From the NCBI GenBank assembly GCA_028554745.1, contig JAQOTN010000016.1, positions 186,001 through 250,000 of the forward strand: a stretch of DNA of 64,000 nt, written 5' to 3'. The position numbers were made by a program, and so were the translations under genes. Below are positions 11,911 to 27,027 of the stretch, piece after piece. Position 1 is the stretch's first letter. Each line of letters opens with the position of its first letter. Origin of the DNA: Blastocrithidia nonstop. Taxonomy: Eukaryota; Euglenozoa; Kinetoplastea; Trypanosomatida; Trypanosomatidae. Below the pieces are notes generated by a model, which worked only from the letters and a program-made list of their open reading frames with translations, did no database searches and was not told the origin of the DNA.

Positions 11911-12683
11911 GAGTAAATACTTCCACGAAACTTTTGTAGTGTAAACAAATGAAGTTAATAATAAAACAATTGTAGAGTCAACGCTAGTATCTTGTCTCTT
12001 TACGTTAGGCACGTTAGGTGGAAGTTGCGTAGAAAAATCATGTTTTTAGTATGTTGCAGTAACGTGTTAGCTAAAATTATGCATTATTATAGAGTTAATA
12101 ACAAGGATGAAATCAAGTTTTAGCTAATTATGCAAAAAACTTAGCTTTATCTCATCGACTCCAGGCAGTTGAATATAAAATGATACGACCCTTTGACTTA
12201 GATTCTAGAAGCAAGTATTATAATGGATTATGTTGTGTAAATTTATAACTTTTATAAAAAAGTATGTCATGTGCCTTAACTATGAGTTTATAATCTTAGG
12301 ATCATGATAATGCGTAAGTAACACTGCAGATCAGTGTGTTATAATCAGAGAGGTTTACGATATAAAATGTATAGAATACTTAGTCTTCCAATACAAGTGT
12401 ATAAACATCACATTGTTCGAATGGAAAATCTTAGTCATTTTATCTGAGTATTATAGGAGCTTAGCAAATACCCCTTTAGTATTGCACCAGTACATTATGT
12501 GTTGTAGTTATACAATATAAATAGAATGCAGTCACTATTACTACACCTATTTCAAATAATACTACATCACCTAAATGGAATGTTACACATGAAATACCGT
12601 TTCAGATAAGAAATAATTATTCAAAAAAGATGAATAATATTATACATCATATTTCGTTTACGGTTCTAGGCTTCAGTACGTAA
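11055..12683 (+). CDS. Kinesin 2 with C-terminal C2-like domain, 5' end of motor missing
   Basis: Motor segment from YTALGRPM through [18 protein letters not shown] and AGSERQSKS to ITNKV, then a neck coiled coil (KQLESQREYLVSLREAREVEVAEKN), and a region resembling a C2 domain: [15 protein letters not shown] and [14 protein letters not shown]. The beta 1 strand (VRIRP) and start codon present in kinesin 1 are absent because 240 bases are missing. The same frame is open upstream to an ATG at about 10935 (MKIMYEIV), but that stretch is the noncoding leader of kinesin 1, so a natural start is doubtful. The end is set at TAA 12681, followed in frame by two more TAA within 15 bases. The frame stays readable further on, so the end is not certain. 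Either a truncated gene or an assembly join. Confidence 0.7.
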
Positions 12684-13865
12684 GCGTAATTTTTTTAAAA
12701 AGTTAATGTACAATTAAAATATTTGTTTGAATTATTTTGAAAAACATTTATCTCTTGTATTACATTTAAACAAGAGTAGTCATTTGCTGTTTTCATATCT
12801 TATTAACGCTTATGTTTCAAGTTTTCTGATACTGCAAATTTTGACTGTACACTATGTATATGTAAATTTAGATTGTATTTTGTTATACATTATTAATTTT
12901 TTAAAGAATGAAATAGTGTATTGTGTGAGTTTTAAAAAAAATTCATTTTTCACATGCAGTTAGATGTCTACTGTCAATTTGCGTTATTTGTTAGCAGTCA
13001 TCTGTTAGCTAAAATTTTATCTTTATTCTAACTGATGCACATACCATTTATGACGGAATTAACAATTTATAGTGTTATTTATTTTTTGTTATTATCTTGA
13101 CAATTATGAGAAATATAGGTAAGTTTCAATGGACAGTTATTTTCAAAATTTTTTAATATAATTATATCCGGTAATTTATACCTTTATGTATAATATTTTC
13201 TTTTATTCTGTTATATTATTGTTTGCTCGAGAGAAAGAATGAGAGTGGTAGAGATGAAGAAAGAGAGAAAGAGAGACAGAGAGAGGGGAAGGAAGAACCC
13301 GTATGATTTTTCTGTTTATTTTTTGATCATCCAGCACTTTGTCGTAGTTAATTATTTGCGTTATTTTTATTACGCTACAATATACATATACTTGTATATC
13401 TGTGTATATATATATGAATATCGATCGTACATTCTATGCGTAGGAAAAAAATTGTTACTAATTACCTAATCGGAGTTTTTCTAAGAAAAAAAAATTTCAA
13501 TGACAGAATTTACAAGGATCAATTTATCTTATCAAGAAACAATATACTTATCTTTGTTAAAAAAATGACATATTTATACTTTTTTTTTTTATGCTATAAA
13601 TATGTTAGGAGTATATTTTATTTTAATTATTTATAACATCTATCAGCGAATTTCATTTTTTTTTTCCTGTAATATTTTTATAAAGGTTTGTTTTATTCCG
13701 TACATCCACAAATTTACATACAAATTTATTTTTTTTCCAATTTTCATAAAGAATAAACAGTTAATTTAAAGTTTACATAATATATATATATATATATATA
13801 TATATACACGTGTTAATATTTTTTCAAAAATAAAATATATATTCATTGATCGCTTGAAGAAAAAA
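12684..13865. other. AT-rich intergenic stretch with simple repeats
   Basis: No protein recognised. There is a purine-rich GA tract at about 13229-13296 and a (TA)n run at 13781-13806. The first 400 bases are open in several frames but show no family motif. Confidence 0.5.
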
Positions 13866-15083
13866 ATGTTTTTTACACTCTTACGATTATTATTTTCAGC
13901 ATTTTTGCTGGCATATTTCAGTCGACATTTATGCAGAAATTTAGTCGAAGAGTCTACTTACAACTCATACAAAGTAGAAGCAAAACCAAGTATTTTTCAC
14001 ATAAATTTTTAGTATTGGCTAAGTTAGCATATATCAAAACTTATTAAAATATATTTGGTGGTTATTACAATTTTTTTGTTAAGCTTATATTGTTTTGAAA
14101 ATATTGTTTCTGTCATTTATCGTAAACCTCGTAAACTTTCTCTCACCAACAATTATATAGACGCATTGCCCCAAAAAGTTGATAAATTAGTGGCATTGCA
14201 GTATGACACACCTTTAACGGCTTATTAGATATTTAAATTGTTTTTTTTTGCATTCACTGGTATTTTGTTCATACGGATTTTTCTTTATTTTACGACGGTG
14301 ATGATTGGCTTTGTGCTTGTTAGCATTGCTGGTTGATTAGATCGCAAAGCGCATCCGGTATGATTTACGTTTTGACATACTTGTGTTACTGCACTAATGC
14401 ATGTTGCACTTTTTGCGTTAGGTATTTACAACTTGAGAATATATGGCACATTTGCTTCTGAAAAACGTTGTAAGTTAATTATTTGCAATCATAGTTGTGT
14501 CACAGAAGTAATGATAACTTCAATTTTGTCAAAGTTTCCATCTTTTGTCTCGCGACGTTAAAATTGTAAAATACCACTTTTTGCCAACGCAGTCAAGACT
14601 TGTGGTATGATTTCAGTTGATCGTAACACCACCTCGTCAAGACAACAAGCAATAACGGCTATTAGAGAATGTGCTACCAGCGGCGACGATACACAGCTGC
14701 TAATATTTCCTTAAGGTACTACGTCAAATCAACACACATTGTTTATGTTCAAAAAAGGTGCTTTTTAAGCTGGTCAATCTGTTCAGATGGTTTGTGTAGC
14801 ATTTCCTTATCATTACTTTAATCCAGCTTGGACAGGACGAGCTGTTGGAGGCAATAATGTTTATCAGCTACTATTGCGATTATGTAGTCAATTTGTTAAT
14901 TATTGTTAGCTTAGAATACTACCAGTGTACTAGCCATCTATATATGAGAAAAATGATTCTGTCTTATATGCAGATCATTGCCAGCGAATGATGGCAGCAG
15001 TGTTGCGTGCTAATATTAGCGATGCTACTCTGCATGACTATTTAGAGATGGAGTATAAATATGAGAACAAACAAAAATGATAA
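13866..15083 (+). CDS. Membrane-bound PlsC-type acyltransferase (lysophospholipid acyltransferase)
   Basis: Transfers an acyl group to a lysophospholipid or glycerophosphate. The protein is 405 residues with hydrophobic segments at the N-terminus (FFTLLRLLFSAFLLAYF), around IKIYLVVITIFLLSLY, and paired helices FFFAFTGILFIRIFLYF and VMIGFVLVSIAGWL before the catalytic domain, as in LPCAT-like enzymes. PlsC motifs: NHSCVTE (His 209; the usual HX4D aspartate is Glu here), MISVDRN, and LIFPEGTTSN (residue 283), whose catalytic Glu is encoded by TAA, then VAFPYHY. Terminal codons are TGA (Trp) then TAA at 15081. Substrate cannot be told from sequence. Confidence 0.85.
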
Positions 15084-15653
15084 GCCAATTAACTATAGTC
15101 AAATAAAAATAGAAATAAAAACGAAAATTTTGTGCTTATAACATCGTTGTAATTGCTTCAGAGTAACAACTTTCACTCCATTGTTTTTTTTTATTAAAAA
15201 AAAAATAATATATTAGTAATAAAATGTATAAATATACATGTTCAACATATTTTTAATTTCCCTTTTATCTTTTCTTTTTCACGTAAAAACACAAATTGTT
15301 CATGTACATTTTACAATATGATTGCCCAGCAGTATTATTATATTAGACACCCCAAAAGACCGACATATTTGTTAAAATATTTTACTTAAATTTCATTGAA
15401 GCAAAACATTCATTATGAAAATAAGAAATAATCAATTATTTTAACAAGTTTTATATTATTTGACAAAAATGTCTCACATGCGCTTTAGTTGGTCGTTATC
15501 GCGCTTTGTGCAACTGTTAAGAATGTGAGACCAAACTTATAGAATAATAATCGATGTTGATGGATGCGTCTATAAATTAATTTTTATTAATTTTTGCTTA
15601 TAGATTTAATATATGACATAAGATTTCACTGTTTTCGGTTTATTTATTATCTG

Positions 15654-15687
<34 letters not shown>

Positions 15688-16433
15688 TCAGTAGATAGTT
15701 TTTCGCAACGTCATAACGCAAGCATAAAGCACTACAATATTAACAGTATGCTGAACAGCTTGATTTTTCATAAATAATGATTTTTAGGCGCATTAGTTTT
15801 CTTTTATTGTGATAAATAATTTTTATATGCAAAATTATGGAGTATAAAAAAAAGTAATATAAATTATAAATGAATAAGCAGCAAACAATAATTTGACATA
15901 AACAAATAAAGGTGAAGTGGAAATAATGCAGTAAACGGTTAAAATTTACGTGCTTTTTTTTCCTTTCAAAAAGAGCTAATATTTATTTCACAACGTAATT
16001 AATTTTTTAAAAATAATACTTTTCAAGCGTTGATTAACAGATTTTATACTGATTAGATATATTATAAAAAAAACTTTTAGACTTTATTTACTAATCACTA
16101 TAATTAAATAAATAAATAAATAAATAAATATATATATATATTATCGAAGACATGTTAGCGCCTCATGAAATGTAATAAACGCAAGGTGTAAAGTTTCAGT
16201 CAAGTCAAAATTTATAAAGAGGCGAAGGTTTAAGAGAAAGTACATTTATATTTGAGGATAATACATAAAAGAATCTGTAAAAGAATTTGATGTAGAAAAA
16301 TAATTTAATTACCGAAGTTAATTAATAGGTATAGATGGTAAAGTACAATAGCGTATAAGATGCAGACAACGTGAACGGCTCGTAGAGATCAACAAATAGT
16401 TTAACATTTAACAATACATAACACGTTTTTATT
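15084..16433. other. AT-rich intergenic stretch with simple repeats
   Basis: No gene seen. It holds a (TA)n run at 15655-15679 and an (AAAT)n/(TA)n run at 16107-16141. A possible leader for the next gene begins after 16140. Confidence 0.5.
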
Positions 16434-18212
16434 ATGAGTGATGAGGAGTAGCAGATAAAAATGCCATACAATTCATTAGAAGTTAGTAAGGTATTGCAAC
16501 CGCAAGATAATCCTGATACATTAAATTAATTTCTAATTGCAAACCGTAGTTATGCCAACAATTAATGGCAAAATACAAATTAAAATATCTTCAAACTTCA
16601 TGGCAATCGAAGTAATTATTAGTTATCAAAACGAAAATCTAACGACTAACAATTTTATTAAGAGACAAAAAGATAATAATTGTGACAATAAAATTTGTAG
16701 TCGTAATAAGAAATGCCTTTACATAATACTACAGTAAATGCACATAGGTGCATTAATAGTTTGCTGTAGAACAGGAAATAATAATTAGCAAGTACAACCT
16801 ATAGACAACATCTCAACAATTAAAATGTTTTTGGTGAATAGGCAGAAAATGGTTAGCGATTGCACAAAAATGAAGGTACATTACGTTTCTTTCGTTCCAG
16901 TAATGAAGCAAAAACTGACATCTTACAGGATAAAGTAATGCTGCAACCATCATTTCCAAAATCAAAACGTAACGCAAGCGCAGAGGTTATCAGTAACACA
17001 AATGATGGAGAAGTAGGATTGTTCAGGGCAAAAAATGCTTTGCCAATATCACGTAAAAAAATTGTCAAGCCTCTTTTTTCGTAAACTAGTTATGTAGGAT
17101 TGACAAAAATATCTGTGCCACGTTTATCAGCTCAAAAGCCTTATGTTGCCAAATAGTCATTTTCTTTCAACAATCACAACAAACATGATGTCAAATAGGC
17201 AGCAATGTAAACTCGATTACGTAATCTTGTCACCACATATCAAAGTAAATAAAAATAGTTAGACTGACATACAATTAAGCAAGTAGGTTTACGAAAATAG
17301 ACACTATAAAAAAATACCGTCATTTATGATGATAATAGTTATTAAAATAATGGAAATAACAACAACAAAAATAACAACAAAGATATCAACACCAATACTA
17401 AAAGTATAAGCAAAATCAGCTACCCTAAAAAAGGCATATGATTGTCAAAGTAGAACGATTAATAATATAAAGCAAAGTTTTTAAAAGAAGTGTAAAGCAA
17501 TTCAATGCCACAATCTTTGAAATTGCATACTACTAATAAAAATGTCCAACGCAAGTTCAATGATAAATAGTTTAAAGTGCAAAAATTTTACCCACCCGCG
17601 CAACGAAGTAGTGTGCTGATTAGCACTACACAATATATTACTGATATTATCTCCGACGCTAATACTACAGCGCCGAATTATGTTAGAACATAAACACATC
17701 CATTATAAAGAAATGATAATACTGAATAAATTTAATGCGTTGTGGCAATGATAAGTAACGGTAAATGTATGCCTTCATAACATTCAGTGTAGACAAAATT
17801 TGTTGATATGTAGAGTTAAAACAATTTATTAAAAAAGCGTATTCAAATATCTTCCATCAGCTGCTCTACCTTTTCGTAAAGTATTAGCAACACTTTGAAA
17901 CAAAAAAGTGCATGTGACAGTAAGGAAGTTAATATCTCCAAAGAAAATCGCGCAAAACCTCCAATCACGATTAAGGTGTCTCGCGTTAATAATTCAAATA
18001 ATCATGGCATTACAAATCAAAAAATGAACAATTTTGGTGATGAGTAATCAAAGAGTATAATATCAAATTAGAATGTCATAAGTAATGTAACAAGTCATGA
18101 TATAAATGGCTTGAACGAGTCTATCACGAGTACATCTGCAACACCTGTATACGCAACCAGGAAAATTGATCGACACTAACTAGTATTAAAAGAATAATGG
18201 TATATAAAATAA
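16434..18212 (+). CDS. Asn/Glu-rich protein of unknown function
   Basis: Not recognised. One frame of 592 codons is open when TAA/TAG/TGA are sense, starting MSDEEEQIKMPYNSLEV. Stop codons are dense and clustered (for example EETKREELWQENLESEEEM, where most Glu are TAA or TAG). Low-complexity Asn-rich parts (NNGNNNNKNNNKDINTN) alternate with more ordinary stretches such as LRFFRSSNEAKTDILQDKV and VGLFRAKNALPISRKKIV. No transmembrane segment or catalytic motif is seen. The codon pattern matches the other poorly conserved genes in the window. The end is placed at TAA 18210; in-frame TAA also occurs at 18195, 18225 and 18228. Possibly a regulatory or RNA-binding protein, but this is not supported by any motif. 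Confidence 0.6.
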
Positions 18213-19306
18213 AATAAAAAAAGATAATAATTTAAGTATTTTTCCAGTAAAAATATACATCTTTTTTCTGCCAAATAATTTTTTTTGTGACATACACATT
18301 TTCAGTATATTTATACGAAATGCAATGTTCTTTGTGGTAGTTCGTTATCGGAGATAAAAATGCTTATACATTTTTTTTTTTCAGTCAATATGTCTGACGC
18401 TAATTCACACTTCTGTGCAGCTTATAAATATTACCATCGTTCACGCAAAAGATTAAATAATTTGCGTTAACAAATAAACTATTTTGCGCTTGCTTTTTTT
18501 TTTTTGAGAGAATTACTGTACGTTTGTATCGGCACAATTCTCATATTGTCAAAGTGAAGTTCAAGCAAAACTTACGTCAACCTAAATTGAATTATTCATT
18601 TAATAGAAATTATTCATTGAAAAATAAAGAAAAATGTAAAATGTTTTACCTCAAAACCGATACGATTTTTGTTGTGTGTATAATTACCTGTTAATTAATA
18701 TAACTTGTGCATTATAATATTGTCAAAAAATAGCTAAAATTTTTTTTTTTTCATCACACTTTTTTTTTTTTTCTGTCTCGGTGACAGCAACAGTATATAG
18801 CTTTGCGGTATTTTAAATCTGCAATATCAATTTTTTTTTATTGTATCAATCTTAAATTTATACGAACCTATAAAGAGAGGCATCAAAAAAAGTATTCTAT
18901 TACAGTAATTATAGATATTCTTTATCATGTTAAAACTAAGGACATTTTGTTCAGAACATAGTATTATGTAGTATTGCTTTTAATATGTAAGATAACATAT
19001 ATGTGAATAACTTGTACTAGTAAATAAATATTGTATTATAAAGAAAACATTTGTTCTTACAGGTAATTTTTACTATTTCCACTTATTTGTAAGCTTAATT
19101 TTTAATACTTGTGCAACATTTTTCATCCCCCTATCCTTCCTCTCTCTCTCTCTCTCTCTTTTTCTCTCTATTTCTTTCTCTTTCCCTTTACCTTTATCTA
19201 CAGTACATATTACTCATATTTATAAGAACAATTTTTCTAGATTGCTTTTCCGCCCTGTTTCACATAACTATTCATTATAATCGTTTTAATAATCTGCTAA
19301 TTCGTC
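18213..19306. other. Intergenic region with strong pyrimidine tract
   Basis: No gene seen. T-rich runs occur at 18492-18504 and 18738-18771, and the strongest pyrimidine tract of the window other than the (TC)60 run lies just before the phosphodiesterase gene. Confidence 0.6.
19124..19203 (+). promoter_or_regulatory. Polypyrimidine tract and likely trans-splice acceptor for the phosphodiesterase
   Basis: About 75 bases of almost pure C/T, including a (TC) repeat, ending in CTACAG at 19203, 104 bases before the start codon. This is the expected layout of a trypanosomatid spliced-leader acceptor. Confidence 0.7.
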
Positions 19307-21802
<2,496 letters not shown>

Positions 21803-23819
21803 AGATAAAAATAATAATTTTTATAAAAAAAAATAGTTTTCAATATTAGAAAATAAAAATAGTTTAGTAGTAAAAATAGCAAATTATAGGCACGATTACA
21901 TAAAGTGAAATAAACTCAGATAATGTGATTTGTCGAATGCAAATAGCACGTGACAACTAAGACAAACATAAAGACAGAGGCTTAAAAATTTTTGCATTCC
22001 AACACTTTTATTACGTAACACTTGAACTAATAAGATCATATATCACACTACAATAAAAAAAAAAATATAATAAATATAAATATATGTAGTGTATTACATC
22101 TACTTTATATGTAAGTGAATTAAATTGATATAATTTCATACCTCAAATTTGTTACCTTTTGACATATTTATCTTTTAAATCATTCTATCTACTCAAATAA
22201 TTGATTGATGATTTGTTTTTCTGTCTTATTGACATTGTTACTGCTGGTTCACTAGCAGTTAAATCTATTCCATAGTTGTTAAAAAAGTCTCGATAAAAAA
22301 AAAGCAATACTACTTCAAATGCATAACACGCACACAAATTTTTTTCTGTTGGAAAAATTTCAAAGTAAATTGACTGTAATTGTGCGGCTTTGAAAATAGA
22401 TGTAATGAAAAAATAATTATAACATTTACGTTGTATAAAGCAAACAAAGAAAACAGCATTTAAAGCACTACAGTAAAAAAAAAAGTTATTTTTCTCTTTA
22501 ATTAAATTTTTTAAAAAAGTTTTTGAGCAATTTTATAGCATAGCTACAATATTTATTGGTTTACACATTTGTATGTGACTTTATACAGTTATTAGTTTAA
22601 CATATATGTGAAACACTACGTATGCTAATTTACACAGTACAGATTTATATTATAAGTTGAAAAAGAAAAAAACAACCGCCTTAAATAAATTATAAAACAA
22701 GAAATGAATTCAAGTATATAAATGCTGATGTAATTAATTTACTGATATGTAAATTTTATTTGACCAACAAAATTAAAATTAATTTTTTTTTATCTGGCGC
22801 TTATTTGTTTCTGTGGCAAGTAATGTTTACCCTATAACAACAATTGAGAAACTTTTACACGTAAGCTATGACACCTGACTATTTTTTCAAAAATATATGA
22901 CTGTTTGTTATTGCATCATGATTGTTTTTTTACTTTGTTTTGTATTAAAGATGAGTGAGTTTGAGAAATTTTTTAAAAAGAAAGTGTATGTTTTTATACT
23001 TTACTTCCATGATTACGTCAAATTAATTTTACTTTGCAATAATTTATGTAAATTATTTCCAAGTGTACACTCTTCATTTTCTATAAAATGAATTTTTGTT
23101 TGTTTGAAGTTTTTCTATAAATTATATATTTCAATGTAATTCAAAGTAAATATTTTTAATAAAAAGACTTTCACAGTGTCGAATATATAAGTAAACATAT
23201 ATTTTCACATATAACTACGTGTTTATCTGTGATCATGCAAGCAATACAAATAAGTTTTTTTTTAAAAATCATTATGAAAGCAGAGATAAATATTACTTGA
23301 CTTCGATTTGCCAGTGGTTTATCTTTCAGTCATTGTACTAATATGTAAATATTTATTCATATATTTACATTTATATATTATTTTTTCACATAAAAGATTG
23401 CTAAAGTATGTTTCTCTTTCTGACGATAGTATCAAAATTTTATAAACCTGATGCATTATCAACTATTAACAGCAATATGCCAACTTTTATTACAAATCAT
23501 TATTATTATAACATTTTCCTCAATGCGAGTAGTGAGCTTTGATGCTTTTTATCTTTTATATGCTCTATAAATAAAATTCAATAATTTATAGTAAATATAA
23601 AGTTTTCATTATACATAAATTTTTTTTTTTTCCTGAATTTTTTTCTTCTTCATTTGCTAATTTGCTTGGTAATAAATTTTAAATATACTAACGTCTGTTA
23701 ATTTGTATTTAATAGTTGCAAAACAAGAAAAACCTTTTTGGAATTAACCGTAAATAAAAATAACAGTGAAACTAGTATATTCTTAAATACTTTGACACCA
23801 TAAATTAAGGAAGACAGTA
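21803..23819. other. AT-rich intergenic stretch, no gene seen
   Basis: About 2 kb without recognisable protein. A 64-codon open stretch at 22897-23091 is hydrophobic and AT-driven with no motif and is not called. T-runs near 23619-23655 may serve the next gene's splicing. Confidence 0.5.
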
Positions 23820-24194
23820 ATGTTCACGCGCATGTCGTTACACGCAAGCGGGTCTTGAATTCCGCCAATTGACTTTACCGAAAATGCAGAACGTTACAAA
23901 TTATTTTTTGATTTACCTGAGGTGTAAAAGAAAGAGTTGCATGTGTAGACTAAAGGCGGGAATACTTTATGTGTGTCTGGTAATCGCATACGAAACATGT
24001 AATAGGAGGATCAACGTAATTTGATAATAGCTGAACGTGGTTATGGACGATTCAAGCGATGTTTTGATTTGCCGTAGAGTTTTAGTTAGGATGAAATAAA
24101 AGCATCGTATAACAACAATATACTTGTTATTGAATTACCCAAAGTACAGAAATAGACTTACACCAAGACTTCAAATTCAGTCAAAATTTTGTAA
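23820..24194 (+). CDS. Small heat-shock protein (HSP20/alpha-crystallin domain)
   Basis: ATP-independent chaperone that holds unfolded proteins. At 124 residues it is compact. Pattern: WIPPIDFTENAERYKLFFDLPEV at the start of the domain, then LCVSGNR, ERGYGRFKRCFDLPESF (the family hallmark G-x-F-x-R-x-F-x-LP), EIKASYNNNILVIELPK (A-x-Y-x-N-G-V-L-x-I-x-x-P-K equivalent). One TGA reads as Trp and seven TAA/TAG read as Glu, several at conserved acidic positions. Ordinary ORF calling misses this gene because no stop-free run exceeds about 25 codons. Ends TAA-AGA-TAA from 24192. Confidence 0.9.
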
Positions 24195-25091
24195 AGATAA
24201 ATATTTTATTTTAATGATGACTAATAATAGTTGTTTTTTTGTTCATTTTGAAATTTGAAAAAAAAAATATATTCTTGTATAAAAACTATATATAAATATA
24301 TATATAAATATTGACTGATTTTTTATTTTCGCATACAAACGGTTATTATTGTACGCTATATTATCATCCTATCTTCATTATTGAAATCACATCACAACAT
24401 AATTAAACAATTTTCATAATTATAACAAAACTGTAGTTATGTTAATTTTGTAAATCAGTTCCTCAAATAATAATAAGAAAATTAAATTTACTATTTTAAA
24501 GTTTTCTTTTCAAATACATTATTATATAAATATATGTATGTACATATATACATAAACATGTTTACTTTGTATAATGTTATTAGTAGTATTTTAATTATCA
24601 ATATATGTATGAGTATATTAGATTAATATATACCGTTATCTTCATATATATTTGCAAATTATAATTATATTTGAAAGGCAAATATCTAAAGTTGACAAAA
24701 AACTTTGTACTTTATATACCTATCTTCAACATAAACTAAATGTATGTGTTTACGTGTAAAGTAATCTACTTTCTTTTGTCAATCTTTTACGCCGATAACA
24801 CTATATATGTTATAAAGTGTTAACGTGCTTGACACATGAGAAGATTGTAAATGATAAATATTGATATTGAAAGATGTGTTGCCTTAAGAGAGATGAAACA
24901 TATTACATTTACTGTTGCTTCTTTTCTTTGCGAAATTCTTTTATATATTTCTATTTTTGTTTTAATAAATTTATTTTTAACTATATTCATTTTTTTCTTA
25001 AATAACACACTCTCAATAATATCTTATCTATAATTTTTTTTTCTTCTAAAAACGTTTCATTTTAAATTTATAAAGCAATTGACTCAAAAAG
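24195..25091. other. Intergenic region, 3' part is the eL13 5' flank
   Basis: No gene. Positions 24195-24770 are AT-rich without recognised content. From 24771 it is the first copy of the eL13 repeat unit. Confidence 0.6.
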
Positions 25092-25911
25092 ATGCCAAAG
25101 GGAAACAACGCAATTCCGCACGTGCACCAGAAGAAACACTGGAATCCGTGCTCATCTCAAAAAGGAAATATCAAAACATTTTTGAACCAACCTGCTCAAA
25201 AGCAGCGTCGTCGTCGTTTACGTTTATTAAAGGCCAAAAAAGTATTCCCACGTCCACTCAAGTCATTACGTCCTCAAATGATTATTGAAGTAAATTGTCC
25301 AACTGTACGACATAATATGAAAAAACGTCTTGGTCGAGGATTTACCCCTGCATAGCTGAAGGCAGTGGGCATGAACGCACATTACGCTGCTACTATAGGT
25401 ATTCGTGTTGACAGCCGCCGTAGAAATAAATCAGAAGAAGGATTAAATATTAATGTTCAGCGATTAAAGACATACTTGAGTAAGCTTGTGCTTTTCCCAC
25501 TCAATCACAAAAAATGGCCTTTCAGAAAGGTGAGGCAAGCGAATCAGATATTAAATCTGCATCACAGGATCGCTCACGTTTTGGTGATGCTGCAGTGGGT
25601 AAACTAATTTACCCGAGTGCCGATGCTCCTCGTTCTGTTTCTGCAAATGAGCAGAAGAAGAAGGTGTACACGTTTCTGAAGAAAAATCACTCGGCTGTGC
25701 GCTTTTTTGGTGCACGTAAAGCTCGTGCAGCTCGCAGAGAAGCAGCTAAGGAAGATAAGAAGTAATCATAAAAAGTGGCATACAAGATTTTCACAGTTAG
25801 TAAAATAAAATTTATTTGAAATAACCTTTTTTCATTTCATATGTTATCTTTTTATTTGTTGTAATTTGAAGACTAATCGTGATAATAAAATTTATACATT
25901 AAAAATCCTTT
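24771..25911 (+). repeat. eL13 tandem unit 1 (1141 bp)
   Basis: Starts at the motif ttcttttgtcaatcttttac and includes about 320 bases of 5' flank, the gene and 3' flank. It is nearly identical to unit 2 except for three insertions of 12, 5 and 8 bases and a few substitutions (for example Ala/Val and Asn/Asp near the C-terminus). Confidence 0.92.
25092..25765 (+). CDS. RPL13: 60S ribosomal protein eL13, copy 1 (altered, probably broken)
   Basis: Starts [20 protein letters not shown] like the trypanosomatid protein. Two differences from copy 2 matter. First, a 12-base insertion after RPQ adds Met-Ile-Ile-Glu. Second, a net 5-base insertion near 25510 shifts the frame: after LFPLNHK the original frame reads KWPFRKVRQ instead of NVQKGEASE, and the normal C-terminal third continues in another frame from 25514. 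Because TAA and TAG are sense here, the shifted frame would not stop promptly. Either a decaying copy, a consensus error between near-identical repeats, or a gene whose C-terminal part starts separately at ATG 25514. The single TAG at FTPAELKA falls on conserved Glu. Confidence 0.8.
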
Positions 25912-27027
25912 TTCTTTTGTCAATCTTTTACGCCGATAACACTATATATGTTATAAAGTGTTAACGTGCTTGACACATGAGAAGATTGTAAATGATAAAT
26001 ATTGATATTGAAAGATGTGTTGCCTTAAGAGAGATGAAACATATTACATTTACTGTTGCTTCTTTTCTTTGCGAAATTCTTTTATATATTTCTATTTTTG
26101 TTTTAATAAATTTATTTTTAACTATATTCATTTTTTTCTTAAATAACACACTCTCAATAATATCTTATCTATAATTTTTTTTTCTTCTAAAAACGTTTCA
26201 TTTTAAATTTATAAAGCAATTGACTCAAAAAGATGCCAAAGGGAAACAACGCAATTCCGCACGTGCACCAGAAGAAACACTGGAATCCGTGCTCATCTCA
26301 AAAAGGAAATATCAAAACATTTTTGAACCAACCTGCTCAAAAGCAGCGTCGTCGTCGTTTACGTTTATTAAAGGCCAAAAAAGTATTCCCACGTCCACTC
26401 AAGTCATTACGTCCTCAAGTAAATTGTCCAACTGTACGACATAATATGAAAAAACGTCTTGGTCGAGGATTTACCCCTGCATAGCTGAAGGCAGTGGGCA
26501 TGAACGCACATTACGCTGCTACTATAGGTATTCGTGTTGACAGCCGCCGTAGAAATAAATCAGAAGAAGGATTAAATATTAATGTTCAGCGATTAAAGAC
26601 ATACTTGAGTAAGCTTGTGCTTTTCCCACTCAATCACAAAAATGTTCAGAAAGGTGAGGCAAGCGAATCAGATATTAAATCTGCATCACAGGATCGCTCA
26701 CGTTTTGGTGATGCTGCAGTGGGTAAACTAATTTACCCGAGTGTCGATGCTCCTCGTTCTGTTTCTGCAGATGAGCAGAAGAAGAAGGTGTACACGTTTC
26801 TGAAGAAAAATCACTCGGCTGTGCGCTTTTTTGGTGCACGTAAAGCTCGTGCAGCTCGCAGAGAAGCAGCTAAGGAAGATAAGAAGTAATCATAAAAAGT
26901 GGCATACAAGATTTTGTAAAATAAAATTTATTTGAAATAACCTTTTTTCATTTCATATGTTATCTTTTTATTTGTTGTAATTTGAAGACTAATCGTGATA
27001 ATAAAATTTATACATTAAAAATCCTTT
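25912..27027 (+). repeat. eL13 tandem unit 2 (1116 bp)
   Basis: Second copy of the unit, beginning with the same ttcttttgtcaatcttttac motif. It lacks the 12-, 5- and 8-base insertions of unit 1. Confidence 0.92.
26233..26889 (+). CDS. RPL13: 60S ribosomal protein eL13, copy 2 (intact)
   Basis: Structural protein of the large ribosomal subunit. The protein is 218 residues, intact, with the conserved run [91 protein letters not shown] and [20 protein letters not shown]. Only one reassigned codon occurs, TAG at FTPAELK, exactly where other species have Glu. This low load fits the known avoidance of reassigned stops in highly expressed genes. The stop is TAA at 26887. The 5' flank is shared with copy 1 and with a gene-less third flank downstream. 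Confidence 0.96.

Noticed and set aside
24820-25033. Overlapping short frames on both strands, present three times before eL13 copies
   Set aside because: They are AT-driven frames in the repeated noncoding 5' flank.
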